Source: Microthrixaceae bacterium | Lineage (GTDB): Bacteria > Actinomycetota > Acidimicrobiia > Acidimicrobiales > Microtrichaceae | Assembly (NCBI GenBank): GCA_027493675.1 | Contig: JAOSKI010000003.1 | Coordinates: forward strand, 62,001 to 126,000 | DNA: 64,000 nucleotides | Reading direction: 5' to 3' | Part shown: piece by piece, positions 33,973-46,354 of the stretch | Layout: the number at the start of each line of letters is the position of its first letter | Numbering within the stretch: the first letter of the stretch is position 1 | Notes under the pieces: generated by a model | What the model saw: only the letters and a program-made list of their open reading frames with translations | Told to the model about the DNA's origin: nothing | Databases searched by the model: none | Translations under genes and position numbers: made by a program

Positions 33973-35679
33973 ATGGAACGCCTCACCGGCTTGGACGCAA
34001 CTTTCCTGTACATCGAGACCCCCGAAGCGCACATGCACGTCGCCATGACCGGGATCTACGACGTGACCTCGATGGAGGGCGGTACAGCTTCGATTCGATC
34101 AAGGAGCACATCCGTCAACGACTGCACCTGGTCCCACCCTTCCGGCGCCGGCTGGTGCAGGTGCCCTTCCAGTTCCACCATCCCGTGTGGATCGAGGACC
34201 CCAACTTCAACCTCGACTACCACGTTCGACGCATCGGCTGTCCGGCGCCCGGTGGCAGGCGCGAGCTTGCCGAGGTGGCTGCGCAGATCGCATCCATTCC
34301 GCTCGACCGGACGCGTCCCCTGTGGGAGGCCTGGGTGATCGAGGGCCTCAGGCAGGACCGCATCGGTTTCGTGGTGAAGGTCCACCACTCGGCGATCGAC
34401 GGTGCGTCGGGTGCGGAGATCATGACCGAGATGTACGACTTGACCCCTGAGGGCCGCGAGCTGGACCCTCAGCCGGTCGAACCCGAGCGCATCCCCACCG
34501 ACCAGGAGCTGATCACCTACGCGGCCCCTGTCGAAGCTACGCCTGGCGAGGGATTCATTCGGCCTGGTCAAACGCACCGTGGAGAACGTTTCGCATCTCG
34601 TCCGCGCCGCACGTGATCCTCACATCATCCACGGGGCAGTCCCCCTCTCCGCTCCCCGCACCCCGTGGAACCGCAGCATCGGGCCACACCGAGCGGTGTC
34701 GTTCGCGAGGCTCCCGCTCGATCAGGCCAAGGCGGTCAAGAACACCCTCGGCGTCACCTTGAACGACGTGATCCTGGCCATGTGCTCGGGCACCCTTCGC
34801 CGATATCTGACCGATCACGGGGGCATCCCCGAGCATCCCCTCATCGCCACCTGTCCGGTGTCGGTGCGCGGAGGACGACAAGGGCACCTTGGGGAACAAG
34901 GTGTCCGCCATGTTCTCGTCGCTCGCAACCGATGTGGAGGACCCCGAGGAACGGGTGCGCATCATCGCTGCCTCCACAGGCGGAGCCAAGACGGATCACG
35001 AGCTGATCGGGGCACGAACGCTCACCGACTGGGCCGAGTGGGCCGCGCCACGCACCTTCGGGCTGCGCCGCTCCTCTACGGGTCCATGAACGAGTCGCTG
35101 CGTCCGGTTCACAACCTGGTGATCTCCAACGTGCCGGGGCCGCCGTTCCCGCTGTACCTCGGTGGCGCAGAGCTTGTCGCCGCCTACCCGATGGGCCCGG
35201 TCATGGACGGCGCAGGGCTCAACATCACGGTGCTGTCCTACCGGAACCACATCGACATCGGCTTCATGGCCGACCGCGAGCTGGTGCCCGACGTGTGGGA
35301 GCTGGCCGAGGCGGTGCAGCCCGCATTCGACGAGCTGCTTGCGCTGGCAGAGGAAAGGGACCCGACTGTCACCAAGTCCGCGGCATCGGTGACCGCCACC
35401 TCGAAGGCTGCCAGGAGAAGGGCCGCCGCGGACAAGAAGGCCGGCGCGAAGAAGGCCGGCGCGACCAAGAGGAAGGCAGCAGCCAAGAAGGAGCCGGCAG
35501 CCAAGAAACCGGCCAGCAAGAAGGCCGCCACCAAGAAGGCCGCCACCGAGAAACCGGCCAGCACGCGGAAGAGGACCGTGGCTCGCAAGAAGCCGGTCGC
35601 CACGAAGACGGCTCCCGCCACTGTGGACACCGTCGCCGGCGCGGCACCTGCACACACGGTCTCCGACACATCCGCATAG
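33973..35679 (+). CDS. Wax ester synthase/diacylglycerol acyltransferase (WS/DGAT) with Lys/Ala-rich C-terminal tail (frameshifted)
   Basis: MERLTGLDATFLYIETPEAHMHVAMTGIYD; VVKVHHSAIDGASGAEIM (HHxxxDG); tail KKAGAKKAGATKRKAAAKKEPAAKKPASKKAATKKAATEKPASTRKRTVARKK. Confidence 0.88.
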
Positions 35680-35761
35680 ACACGGCCAACCAGACACGGC
35701 CAACCAGACACGGCCGCCGTCCGCGTCGCTCCCCGATCACGGGCTGCTCTAGCCTCGGTGC

Positions 35762-37417
35762 GTGGCCTACAACATCGCAGACCTCTTCGAGCACACAGTC
35801 GACGCGGTCCCGGACCGCACGGCGCTGATCTACCAGGGGCGCAGCTGGACCTTCGAGGAGTTGGACCGACGCGCCAACCGGGTCGCCCACTGGCTGGCCG
35901 GCCACGGCGTCGCCCCTGGTGCGCACGTGGGCATCTACGCCATGAACTCCGAGGCCTGGGTGTCGACCATGATCGGCTGCCTGAAGATCCGCGCGGTGCC
36001 GATCAACATCAACTACCGCTACGTCGAGGCCGAGCTCGAGTACCTGATCCACAACTCCGAGATCGTGGCATGCGTCTTCGACGAGCAGTACGCCACGCGC
36101 CTCGAAGCCGTCCGCTCGGCATCACCTGCGCTGACGACGTTGGCCCACGTCGAATCCCACGACCCGCTCGACGGCGAGCCCCCCGAGGACACCGCCGGTG
36201 CCCTCGAACGGCTCGGATCGGTGCCGTTCGAGGAGGTCTGCGCAGCGGGGTCACCGTCCCGGGACTTCCCCGAGCGCTCCGGTGACGACCACTTCATCAT
36301 CTACACAGGTGGCACCACCGGCATGCCCAAGGGCGTGGTGTGGCGCAGCGAGGACATCTACTTCGCGCTGGGCCAGGGAATCGACGCGCTGACCAAGGAG
36401 CGCGTGGCCAGTGAGTACACCAGGGCCGAACAGGCGGCGGCATCGGAACAGGGGCTCGTCTTCTGCGTGATCCCACCGCTGATGCACGGCGCCGCCCAGA
36501 TCGCCACCCTGAGCCAGTGGTTCATCGGGTCCACGATCATCATGTTGCGCCGCTTCGACGCCGAAGCCGTGTGGGATGCGGTCGACCGCTACGGGCTCAA
36601 CTCGATGATCATCACCGGCGACGCCATCGCACGTCCGATGATCGATGCACTCGATGAGAACCCGGGTCGTTGGAACACCGACAGCCTGTTGAGCGTGTCC
36701 TCGTCCGCGGCGCTGTTCTCGCAGTCGCTCAAGGACAGGTTCATCGAGTACTTCCCGAACGTGTTGATAACCGACTCGCTCGGCTCCACCGAGGGTGGCT
36801 TCAACGGGATCAGGATCGCGCCCAAAGGCGAGCGTGCCGAAGGTGGCGGCCCCAGGATCGACCCCGGCCAGGACGTCGTGATCCTCGACGAGAACCTCGA
36901 GCTCGTCCCCAAGGACGACCGGACTCCCGGGATGCTCGCACGGGGAGGCAACATCCCACTCGGGTACTACAACGATCCGGAGAAGACCGCGGCCAACTTC
37001 GTGATCGCTGCCGACGGCAAGCGATACGCGATTCCGGGTGACCACGCACGCTGGAGCGACGACGGCTCCCTGGTGATGCTCGGCCGGGGCACCGTGTCGA
37101 TCAACTCGGGAGGTGAGAAGATCTTCCCCGAGGAGGTCGAGGCCGCCCTCAAGTCCAATCCGGCGGTCTTCGACTGCCTGGTCGTCGGGGTACCCGACGA
37201 GCGCTTCGGACAACGGGTGGCCGCAGTGGTGCAATGGCGCCCGGGCCAGAGCGCCACGCTCGCCGAACTTGACGCCTCCGCACGCAAGCTCGTCGCCGGC
37301 TTCAAGGTCCCGCGGGAGTTGCACACCGTGGAGGAGGTCGTGCGTTCGCCGGCTGGCAAGCCCGACTACCGGTGGGCCAAGGAGCTGGCCGAGTCCGGAA
37401 CCCACCTGGTCGACTGA
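35762..37417 (+). CDS. Acyl-CoA synthetase (AMP-dependent ligase)
   Basis: Intact 551-aa ORF; IIYTGGTTGMPKGVVWRSEDIYFAL; SINSGGEKIFPEEVEAALKSNPAVFDCLVVGVPDERFGQRVAAVV. Confidence 0.92.
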   Translation: MAYNIADLFEHTVDAVPDRTALIYQGRSWTFEELDRRANRVAHWLAGHGVAPGAHVGIYAMNSEAWVSTMIGCLKIRAVPININYRYVEAELEYLIHNSEIVACVFDEQYATRLEAVRSASPALTTLAHVESHDPLDGEPPEDTAGALERLGSVPFEEVCAAGSPSRDFPERSGDDHFIIYTGGTTGMPKGVVWRSEDIYFALGQGIDALTKERVASEYTRAEQAAASEQGLVFCVIPPLMHGAAQIATLSQWFIGSTIIMLRRFDAEAVWDAVDRYGLNSMIITGDAIARPMIDALDENPGRWNTDSLLSVSSSAALFSQSLKDRFIEYFPNVLITDSLGSTEGGFNGIRIAPKGERAEGGGPRIDPGQDVVILDENLELVPKDDRTPGMLARGGNIPLGYYNDPEKTAANFVIAADGKRYAIPGDHARWSDDGSLVMLGRGTVSINSGGEKIFPEEVEAALKSNPAVFDCLVVGVPDERFGQRVAAVVQWRPGQSATLAELDASARKLVAGFKVPRELHTVEEVVRSPAGKPDYRWAKELAESGTHLVD

Positions 37418-37448
37418 CCGGAACCCTGCGGTAATCCAGGAGAGCAGT

Positions 37449-39454
37449 TCAGGAGCCGGCCGTCTCCAGTTCCTCCTGGGCGGACATCCACTGCGACATG
37501 AGCGACTCGGCCCGCTCCTTCGCCATGTCGTGCTCGTCCGCGAGGGCCCGGACCCTCTGGTGGTCGTCGTAGATGTCCGGGTCTGCCAGTTCGGCCCCTA
37601 TGCGTTCCACCTCTGCCTCCGCCTTGGCGACCTGACGTTCGAGGCGCTGCACCCTCTTGCGCACCTCGCGGGTCTCCGCCGCGTCACGCTGACGGGCAGC
37701 CGCGGTGCGCCTGCGTACCTCCGCTCGGTTCTCCCGGCGGCCGGCGCTCTCGCCGTCGCCGGACGCCTCGGAGACAGCGGTCCCGGCTCGGGAGTCACCG
37801 GAGGCGACGGGCGTGGCGGGCGCCGCGGCCGACGTCGCGCCGCTCGGCGCCAGCAGCTCCTCGTCCACCCCCTCGTGCAGGACGGCCCGACCGTCCTTGA
37901 CCACCACCAGCGCATCGGCGACCTCGCGGATGAGATACCGATCGTGGGTGACCAGCAGCACGGTGCCCGGGTACGCCACGAGCGCATCCTCCAACACGTC
38001 ACAGCTCGGCAGGTCCAGGTGGTTGGTGGGCTCGTCCAGCACCAGCAGGTTCACCGGCTCCACCATGATTCGGGCCAACGCAAGGCGCGTGCGCTCGCCC
38101 CCGAGAGGTCACCGACCTTGCGGTCCACCGCATCACCGGGGAACCCGAAGCCGGCGAGCACCGATCGCAGGTTGCGGCCGTGCTGCTCGCCGACTGCGGC
38201 CCGCAGCTCCTCGAGCACGGTTCTGTCGAAGCGCAACGAATCCACCTGATGCTGGGTGAAGTGCGCCACGTCGACGTTGGCTCCGAGCCTCGCGGTGCCC
38301 GAATCCGGTTCGAGCTCACCGAGGATCATGCGCAACAAGGTGGTCTTGCCCGCACCGTTGGGACCGATCAAGGCGAGCTTGGCACCGCGCTCGACGACCA
38401 TGTCCACATGGCTCAACACCGGGGCGCCGTCGAAACCGACCGTTGCGTCGTCGAGCTCCACGACGACCCGGGAGCTGCGCTGCGGTTTCGGGAAGGCGAA
38501 GTTCGCCGCCTGCTCGGCCCGGTCGGGCATCTCGATGCGTTCCAGGCGTTGGAGCATCTTGATGCGGCTCTGGACCTGGCGGGCCTTGGTCGCCTTGTAG
38601 CGGAAGCGGTCTATGAACTGCTCCAGGTGCTCGACCTGGCGCTGCTGTTGGGCCTGCGCGGCACGCAGGCCCGCCAGGCGCTCCTCGCGTTGCACGACGA
38701 ACTCGGCGAACCCGCCCACGTACTCAAGCGCCCGCCCGCCCGAAACCTCGATGACCCGTTCGGCGACGGCATCGATGAAGTCACGGTCGTGGCTGACGAA
38801 CAGGATCGCACCCGGCCAGTCGGCCAGGTAGCGCTCCAGCCATGCCACGGACTCCACGTCCAGGTGGTTGGTGGGCTCGTCGAGCACGAGGAGGTCCGGT
38901 GCCGACAGCATCAGCCGTGCGAGCGCGACGCGCATGCGCCACCCCCGGACAGGTCGCGCACCGGACGGTCCATGTCCCCGGAGGTGAAGCCCAGGCCTGC
39001 GAGCACGCGGCGGCCCTCGGCTTCGATCCCGTAGCCGCCGAGGGCCTCGAAGCGGTGCTGGGCCTCGCCGTAGGCGTGCAGCGCGTGCTCATGGGCGTCG
39101 ACATCCCTCGTCGGCTCCGCCAGGCGCGGTGGCGGCCACGTCATCGAGCAGGCGAGCCATCTGGTCCTCGAGGTCGGTCACATGCGCCACCGCACGCATC
39201 ACCTCCTCGATCACGGATCCGTCGACCTGTTCGGTGAGCTCCTGGGGCAGGTACCCGATCCGGGTGCCCTTGCTGGCGTGGACCTCACCCGAATCCGCTT
39301 CCTGCTCACCGACGATGATCTCGAGGATCGTGGTCTTGCCCACCCCGTTGCCGCCCACGAGCGCGACACGACGCCCGGGCATCAGACGGAACGTGACATC
39401 GCTGAAGAGGGTTCGCCCGCCGTGTGCCTTGGCGAGTCCGGAGACGGTGATCAC
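37449..39454 (-). CDS. ABC-F family ATP-binding protein (frameshifted)
   Basis: VALVGGNGVGKTTILEIIVGEQEADSGEV; LALIGPNGAGKTTLLRMILGELEPDSGTARLGANVDVAHFTQHQVDSL; two copies of VLDEPTNHLD. Confidence 0.9.
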
Positions 39455-39517
39455 GTGGGCCAAGCGTACGCAGCCCCCACTCCCCAGCGAACCCGGCCCC
39501 CAGCGAACCCGGCCCCC

Positions 39518-39576
39518 CAGCGAACTGAAGGGGTGTGGGCCACCCACGCGGTGGTTGAGACCATTCAGTTTGCGGG
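39518..39576. repeat. Dispersed palindrome family B, copy 1 (with degraded left-arm copies at ~39483-39517)
   Basis: CAGCGAACTGAAGGGGTGTGGGCCACCCACGCGGTGGTTGAGACCATTCAGTTTGCGG. Confidence 0.85.
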
Positions 39577-39731
39577 AGGTGGGGCCGCGTGTCGCGGGTG
39601 CGTCGTAGTCTTGCGAGTGCAGGTGGGCTCCACCGACCACCGGTGGCTTCCCCGTGAACTTGGCTTCCCTCTGACCTGACTTCCCCTTGGACCCACGGTC
39701 CCCCGAATGGTGCACCACACAGGAGGAAGTC

Positions 39732-40756
39732 ATGACTCTGCCGGCACTGTTGGCACTCCCAGCAGCGAATCATGGACTGATCACCCTGGACCAGAGCAAG
39801 TCGGTCGGGGGTGTCCAGGAGGCAATTGAGAGCATGGAGCAGCGCGGCCTGGTCCGCCTCGTGTACAACAACGTCTGGAGCGCCGGCGGGAGCTCCCACA
39901 CCTGGCATCAGCGTGCTCTCGGTGCCACATGGTGCACCGGCGCCGGAGCGTTGTTGTCACACCGGTCTGCGAGTGCGATCTGGGGCCTTCAGGAGTGTCG
40001 TGGTGTGGAGGTGCTGGTGCCGATGAACACCGGTGCCCGCCCACCTGGAATCCGGGTCCACCAGACGAGGTTCCTCACCGGCGTCGACGTGGATCAGCGA
40101 CAAGGCATCCGTGTCACCTCGATCGAGCGAACGCTGGTGGACATGGCGGCCATCACCCCGCTCGGCCAGCTCGCCAGGCTGGTCGACGCATCGGTGGCCG
40201 CCGGCCTGGACCTCCTGTGAGCAGGTCATGGAACGACTCGTCACGATGCCCACGCGGGGCCGAAAGGGCATGCCGGTGCTCAGGATGCTGTTGCAGGAAC
40301 GCATCGGGTTCGACCTGGTCGATGGGAACCCCTTCGAGAGCCTGATGGCCGCGCTGATTGCGCGATCGGACCTCCCGAAGCCGGCTCGCCAGGTCATGGT
40401 GGTCGGCTCGGAGTCCCGGTACTACCTGGATTTCGCGTTTCCGGAATAGCAAGGTCGCCGTCGAGTGCGACGGATTGATGGGGCACGGCTCACCGAGCGC
40501 CCAGAGCTACGACTTGAAGCGACAGAACGAGATCATCGAGCAGGGCTGGAACCTGCGCCGCTTCTCCTGGTCACAGGTGAACACCGACAAGACACAGGTC
40601 CTGGCGAGCATCCGCACGGCGATGACCGCAAACGGATGGCGTCCCTGCCCCCACCCCCAGCGAACTGAATGGCCTCAACCACCGCGGGGTGGCCTACACC
40701 CTTCAGTTCGCTGGGGTGGGTGGGTGGGGTCGGCGACCTGGCGGGCCCACCGGTAG
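39732..40756 (+). CDS. Winged-helix/DUF559-like protein with Vsr-like C-terminal region (frameshifted; 3' end uncertain)
   Basis: MTLPALLALPAANHGLITLDQSKSVGGVQEAIESMEQRGLVRLVYNNVWSAGG...; KVAVECDGLMGHGSPSAQSYDLKRQNEIIEQGWNLRRFSWSQV. Confidence 0.75.
40658..40714. repeat. Dispersed palindrome family B, copy 2 (inverted relative to copy 1)
   Basis: CAGCGAACTGAATGGCCTCAACCACCGCGGGGTGGCCTACACCCTTCAGTTCGCTGG; its reverse complement aligns with copy 1. Confidence 0.85.
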
Positions 40757-42379
40757 TCGGCCTTGCCGGCCGGTGAGCGCTTGATCTCGCTCACCACCGT
40801 CACCGCCTTGGGCGCCTTGTACCCAGCCAGACGGTCCTTGCAGTGCGCTGCGAGCGACTCGACCAACGCTCTCGCCCTCGGGTAGCTCCACCCCTGGGGT
40901 GGGCTGGATCACCGCGGTGACCTGCTCGCCCCAGCGCTCGTGTGGCACACCGACCACGATCGCGTCGTAGACCCCGGGATGGTCCTTGAGGACGCTCTCC
41001 ACCTCTTCGGGGTAGACCTTCTCCCCACCGGTGTTGATGCTCACCGAGCCACGACCCAGCAACTGGATCGAGCCGTCTTCGGCGACGGTCGCCATGTCAC
41101 CCGAGACGACCCAGCGCCGCCCGTCGATCTCGTGGAACACCTCAGCTGTCTTCTCGGGCACGTTGCAGGTAGCGCAGCGGCACGTACCCGCTGTGCGCGA
41201 TCCGCCCGATGACCCCCGACCGGGAGCCACCTCGGCACCTTCGTCGTCGATGACCTTGGTCCCCTCCGCGACCGAGTCGAACACCGCGGTTCCGAACACC
41301 TTCTGACCCGGCTCCAGGCGCGAGCTCCCCTGGATCCCGGTCTCGGAGGACCCGAAGCCGTCGGTGAACATGCACTCGGGTAGGAACTCCATGAGCCGGG
41401 CCTTCGTCGAGTCGGCCAGAGGGGGCACCCCCGTTGGTGAACGCGTACATGGAGGCCACCTCGAAGGGGCCGTGGGCCTCCCATGCATCGGCCAGGGGGC
41501 GGGCCATGGCGTCACCCACGACGGTGGTCACCGACACCTTCTCGCTCTCGATCGTGCGCCACACCTGCACCGGATCGAAGCTCCCGTCGTGCAGGATCAC
41601 CTTGGCCCCAGCGAAGAACCACATGAACGCAACCCACTGGGCGGCCGCGTGCATGAGAGGCGCCACGCGTAGAAGTTGAAGTCGAAATCGATGATCCGGT
41701 CCATCATCTCCGCAGGCGTGGACACCGGACCGTTCATGCGAAGCGGGTCACCACCGGAGAGGCATCCGAAGAACGCGTCCCCCATGCGCCCACACCACGC
41801 CCTTGGGCAGTCCGGTGGTGCCACCGGTGTAGATCACGTAGAGGTCGTCGTCACCCCTGCCCGACACCACCGGTCGCTCCTCCGACGAGGAGGCGAGTGC
41901 GGACTCGTAGCCGTACACCTCGGCATTCCCGAACGGCCCGGTGGGTTCGTCCGGACCGGCACCGGTCACCAGCACCAGCCGCAACGAGTCGATCCCGGGC
42001 GCCACCTCGGCAACACGCTCCAGGTACTCCGGCGGACACACCACCGCGGTCAGCGGTCCGTCCGCGAACAGGTAGGCCAGCTCGTCGGTCATGTAGCGGT
42101 AGTTGATGTTGACCGGCACCGCCCGAGCTTGAAGCACGCGAGCATCGTCTCGATGTACTCCACGGAGTTCGGCAGGTAGCAGCCCACGAAATCACCGGCG
42201 CCCACACCCTTGGCGCGGAGGTGGTTGGCGAGACGGTTCGCCCGCTGCCCGAGCTCGCCGTAGGTGCGCCGCTGCTGCCCGCACACCACGGCCTCACGCT
42301 CGGGGATCCGGTCGGCCACCGCCTCCCACACGTCCGCGATGTTGTAGCTGGAGGGAACGGTCGTCTCGTCGGTGCTCAC
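40675..42379 (-). CDS. Acyl-CoA synthetase (AMP-dependent ligase; frameshifted)
   Basis: SSYNIADVWEAVADRIPEREAVVCGQQRRTYGELGQRANRLANHLRAKGVGAGDFVGCYLPNSVEY; DLYVIYTGGTTGLPKGVVW; SINTGGEKVYPEEVESVLKDHPGVYDAIVVGVPHERWG. Confidence 0.85.
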
Positions 42380-42487
42380 GCTCCGGAGGATAGTTGCGAT
42401 GCCGGCGTCCTCATCCAGAGCGTCCTTTGGCAGCAACCGACGCGCGCCTGCGCAACCGGGAACGGCCACCTGCGCCGGACCGGCCCC

Positions 42488-43534
42488 TCAACGGGTGCCG
42501 AGCACTTCGACCGCGGTGGGCGGGTCGGCGGCGTTGATGCCGTCGACGCCGAGGTCGAACAGGCGGTCGTAGCCCTGCGCGTTTCTCCCACTCCCGCGAG
42601 TTGGGCCATACCCACATCACCAACCTGTCGCCATGCGCCCGTTTCACGGAAGTCAGCGGTCACCAACTCGATTCCTTCGTACTCGGGCGGTATCTGCACG
42701 ATCTCACGATCCTCCCCAGCGGCTGCCCGCCGAGCACGTAGGCCGTCATGGCCTCGAGCCCGGGGTGATCTCCACCGTCGGTGCGGCCTCGCTGAACGCC
42801 TCGGCCAAGTCGTCGTCGAAGGCCGTCACGACCGCCTGGTCGAGCCGACCTGCCTCGGTGAGGATGCGGGCGAGCTCCTCGGCGGCAGGCACGTCCGCGG
42901 GGTAGGAGCCCTTGATCTCGACGTTGAGCGGATGGTCGGGGTACTTCTCGATGATCTCCTCGAAGGAGGTGACTGCGAAGTCGTCGGGTTCGTAGCCCTC
43001 TGGAGGCTCCACATCGCCGGTGCGGATGCCTCGGTAGACGTACTCGTCGGCCGGCTGGTCCTCGCAGGCGCTGCAATCGGGGGTGAACCAGTATGCGGCA
43101 TCGAGGTCGTGCAACTCCTCGTAGGTCATCTCCGACACGAGCCCGGTGCCGTCGGTGGTGCGATCCACGTCCTCGTCGTGATGGACAACCAGCACGCCGT
43201 CGCCGGTCAGGCGCACGTCGAAGTCCAGGATGTCGACCCCTGCTGTCACGGACTCGCCGTACGCGAACGGCGTCGAGTGGGGATGCGCGTTCTCACCGCC
43301 TGCGTGTGCCAGCACCACCGGGCGGTCCAGCGCCAGGACCTCCTCGATCGTCGTGGCATCGGGGGCCTCCACCGCGGGGCTCGACTCCGTAGTCGACTCC
43401 GTGCTCGGGTCCGTGGTGGACCCGCCTCCTGTGTCGCTCGTGCCTTCGTCGTCGCTGCACCCTGTGACCGACACCAGCGCCACCAGCGTCACGGCCACGA
43501 CCGCACGAACCACTCCGCCGCCGACCTGTCTCAT
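42488..43534 (-). CDS. Glycerophosphodiester phosphodiesterase family lipoprotein (frameshifted 3' part)
   Basis: Signal/lipobox VAVTLVALVSVTGC; VVLAHAGGENAHPHSTPFAYGESVTAGVDILDFDVRLTGDGVLVVHHDEDVDRTTDGTG. Confidence 0.88.
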
Positions 43535-43595
43535 CGGTCACTCATCGGTCACTCATCGGCTGCTCACCGGTCCCATGGGTGGATCGTAGATGCCC

Positions 43596-44229
43596 TCAGA
43601 CACCGAAGGATGCTTCGCGCACTGCCGAGACGGCGTCTTCGGGCCCGTCCAGGTTGACCTGCGCCGCCGACTGCCGGCCGTAGGCGAACAGCGCGAGCTC
43701 CCCCACCTCACCGCTCACGGTGACCATCGGCGCGCCGCCCTTTGGAACCACCGAACGGCCGTCGGCGGTGACCAGGGTGAGCCCGGCCGGAGCCTTGCAG
43801 CAACAACAGCTTCGACATTCTGCCCACGATCGTCCACAGCTGATCGGCGAAGTCGTCATCCAGGTGGCGCGGCGCCTGGTCCTGCGGCCGACGCAGATCC
43901 TCGTGGTGTACGAACAGCTCCATGGTGTTGGCCAGACGATCGACGCCGGGGATCGCGAACAACGACAACAACGGTGGCCCGGTTCGCACCAGAGAAACCA
44001 GCTCACCCCACGGCTTCCCGGCATAGGAACGGCGGACCTTCTCGGAGTAGCCGGCCAACGGTCCCCAGGGGATTCCCACTGCGGCATCGGGTCGGCGCTC
44101 CCGGATCACCAGGTGAGCGGCCAGATCCGCGGCGTTCCAGCCGTCGCACAGCGTTGCTGCATCGGGGCCGACCCCGTCGAGGGTCTCACACAGTTCGATG
44201 CGTTCGGTTCGGGCGTGATCCACGGTCAT
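43596..44229 (-). CDS. TIGR03085-like / DinB-maleylpyruvate isomerase-fold protein (frameshifted)
   Basis: MTVDHARTERIELCETLDGVGPDAATLCDGWNAADLAAHLVIRERRPDAAVGI...NTMELFVHHEDLRR. Confidence 0.75.
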
Positions 44230-44334
44230 GGGGGTCGAGTCTCCCATCCGAGGCATCGGCTCCGGGAGCGGGCCGGACCGGATCGGGTCGCACGACCCGC
44301 TGACGGCGCAACCAGGCCCGGTTACGTTGCCGCC

Positions 44335-45666
44335 GTGGGTGAACTGGGAGCCGATCCGGGGCAGCTGCGTGATCTGGCTTCGGTCATGCGGGACGAGAGC
44401 AGGCGCGCCCGGGAGTCGTTGACCAGGGTCTCCGGCGCGATTCGAGCAGCTCACTGGCGCGGCCACGACGCCGAGCGCTTCAGGAGCGTGTGGGCTCAGC
44501 TGTGAACGGGTCGTCCGATCCGCCACCGAGCAATTGGACCATGCAGCCGCCGACCTGGAGCGCAACGCGGACGACCAACTGCGCGCCTCCGACTCGGTCG
44601 TGGACGCGACCGCCGGCACCCCGACCCCGGCACCTGCCGCGCCCGGTACCTCCATTCACACGACCGCTGGAGATCCGGGGCCACCGCCTCTCGGGGACCC
44701 GCTGCCGCTGCGCACCGAGGTCTGGGAGATCGGAGGTGCTCTGGCCGCGGGGCTGGGGGCCTCGGGCACCGCACGCATCACGGTGAGCGAACTCCCCGGT
44801 GGGCGCTTGGCCGCCTGGCTGGAGGACGTCGATGCAGTGACCGCGTCGGTCGGTGCGTCCGTGGACGTTGGCGTTCAGGCGGTCCCGGGTTGGAGCTGGG
44901 CGCCGACGCCGGCGGCGAGCTGTCCGTGCACACCCGCGAAGGTTGGTATGTGGACTCCGAAGAGCTCCCCTGGCTGTTGAGCAGGCTCGGGCTCAGGGAG
45001 CTGATGGGCGCCGGGGTCCTCTCACCAGGTCTTCCTGCAGCACCCGGCGGTGGTCTCGGATCGCTCCTCGAAGGCGCAACCGCCCTCCTCGGGTTGAGCG
45101 CTCCCGAACCAGTCGCCTCGGAGCGGCTGATCGCCCTGGGAGGCACCGCCGGCCTCAGCGCAGCGGTGGGCATCCCGCTGCTGGGGGCAGCGGCGCGGTC
45201 GCACATACCGCCGGCATCCGCACGCGGGGCGGCGAAGCCAGCTTGGTGCTTGGCGCCACCCTCGACGGTTCGGCGAGAAGCCCGGGTGGGAGAACCTCGG
45301 GCGGCAGGAGCCTCGAGGTCGAGATCCCCCTCGGTGAGCACGGTCAGAACCACATGATCGCCACCACCACCGAGAAGGTCCACGGCGGCGAGGTGTTGGA
45401 GCGCGTCGTGTACCGCTTCGACCGCGACGAGACGACCGCACACCTACAACGCGCCGCGCGGGCGGTGAGCGCCGGCGACCTGGACGGCACCGCAGGTGCG
45501 CTGGCGGCGCTGTGGGACCACATCGAGCTCCAGCCGATCTGGTCCGATGCGGTCGGTGGGGGTGATCGACGACGACGTGGAGTCCCTCGACGTGGGCGCG
45601 GCACTCGGGCCGGACCTGAGCGGTTCGGTCTCAGCTGGTCGACGCGTGGTCACCTACCGGAGGTGA
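44335..45666 (+). CDS. Hypothetical protein with WXG100-like N-terminal helical hairpin (frameshifted)
   Basis: VGELGADPGQLRDLASVMRDESRRARESLTRVSGAIRAAHWRGHDAERFRSVWAQ; ends ...AGRRVVTYRR*. Confidence 0.55.
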
Positions 45667-45752
45667 GATCGCTGCCCACGGCACGGCCGCAGCGAGTGCA
45701 CCGTAAGGCGGGTGCACAGCCGCCGCTAGTGCACCGCCGGGCGGCGGCACAG

Positions 45753-46328
45753 TCAGGCGAAGAGGCTCCCGACCGCCTCGGCCAGACGCGCCTGGACCTC
45801 GCCCGCCTCCTCGGTGCCGCAGATCCAGCCGACCAGGGTGGCGAGCCAGATGTCCGACAACAGGTCGATCCTCAACATGTCGTCGTCGGAAACCGCACCG
45901 TCGCCGGCATAGGCGAAGGCCAGCAGGCCACGCATCTCGTCGCGAACCATCTCTACCACCAGCGCCACATCGGTGTTGCCCGACACCAGGGCCTTGATCA
46001 TCGCCTTGGTGGCCTCCGGGGTCGACTGGAGCGCCTTGTTGGCCCGGGCGAGCACCTCCTCGACACACGCCGCGCTCTCGGTGGCCGACGGTGGGCGCGC
46101 GGAGATGCGCTCGGAGAGGTCCCGGATCTGCTGCAACATCACCGAGACGAGCAGGTTCTCCTTGGACGGGAAGTACCGGTAGAGCGTCCCGATCGCCACG
46201 TCGGAGCGGGCAGCCACCTCACGCATCTGCACCGCATCCCAGCCACCATCGGCCGCCAGCTCCAGCGAGCTGGCCAACATCCGTTCCCGGCGGGCGATCT
46301 GGGATGCCGTGAGACCACTCGAACGCAC
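45753..46328 (-). CDS. TetR family transcriptional regulator
   Basis: ARRERMLASSLELAADGGWDAVQMREVAARSDVAIGTLYRYFPSKENLLVSVMLQQI HTH. Confidence 0.9.
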   Translation of the reverse strand: MRSSGLTASQIARRERMLASSLELAADGGWDAVQMREVAARSDVAIGTLYRYFPSKENLLVSVMLQQIRDLSERISARPPSATESAACVEEVLARANKALQSTPEATKAMIKALVSGNTDVALVVEMVRDEMRGLLAFAYAGDGAVSDDDMLRIDLLSDIWLATLVGWICGTEEAGEVQARLAEAVGSLFA

Positions 46329-46354
46329 CGGGCCAGCCTACGGGTAGCGACGTG

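Noticed and set aside
39732-40756. Toxin-antitoxin or restriction defence system
   Set aside because: Winged-helix plus DUF559-like proteins are common stand-alone genes in Actinobacteria and no partner gene is present.
45753-46328. TetR gene as MftR (mycofactocin regulator)
   Set aside because: Located ~20 kb from mftABC with no linked operator; the HTH sequence alone does not support that assignment.
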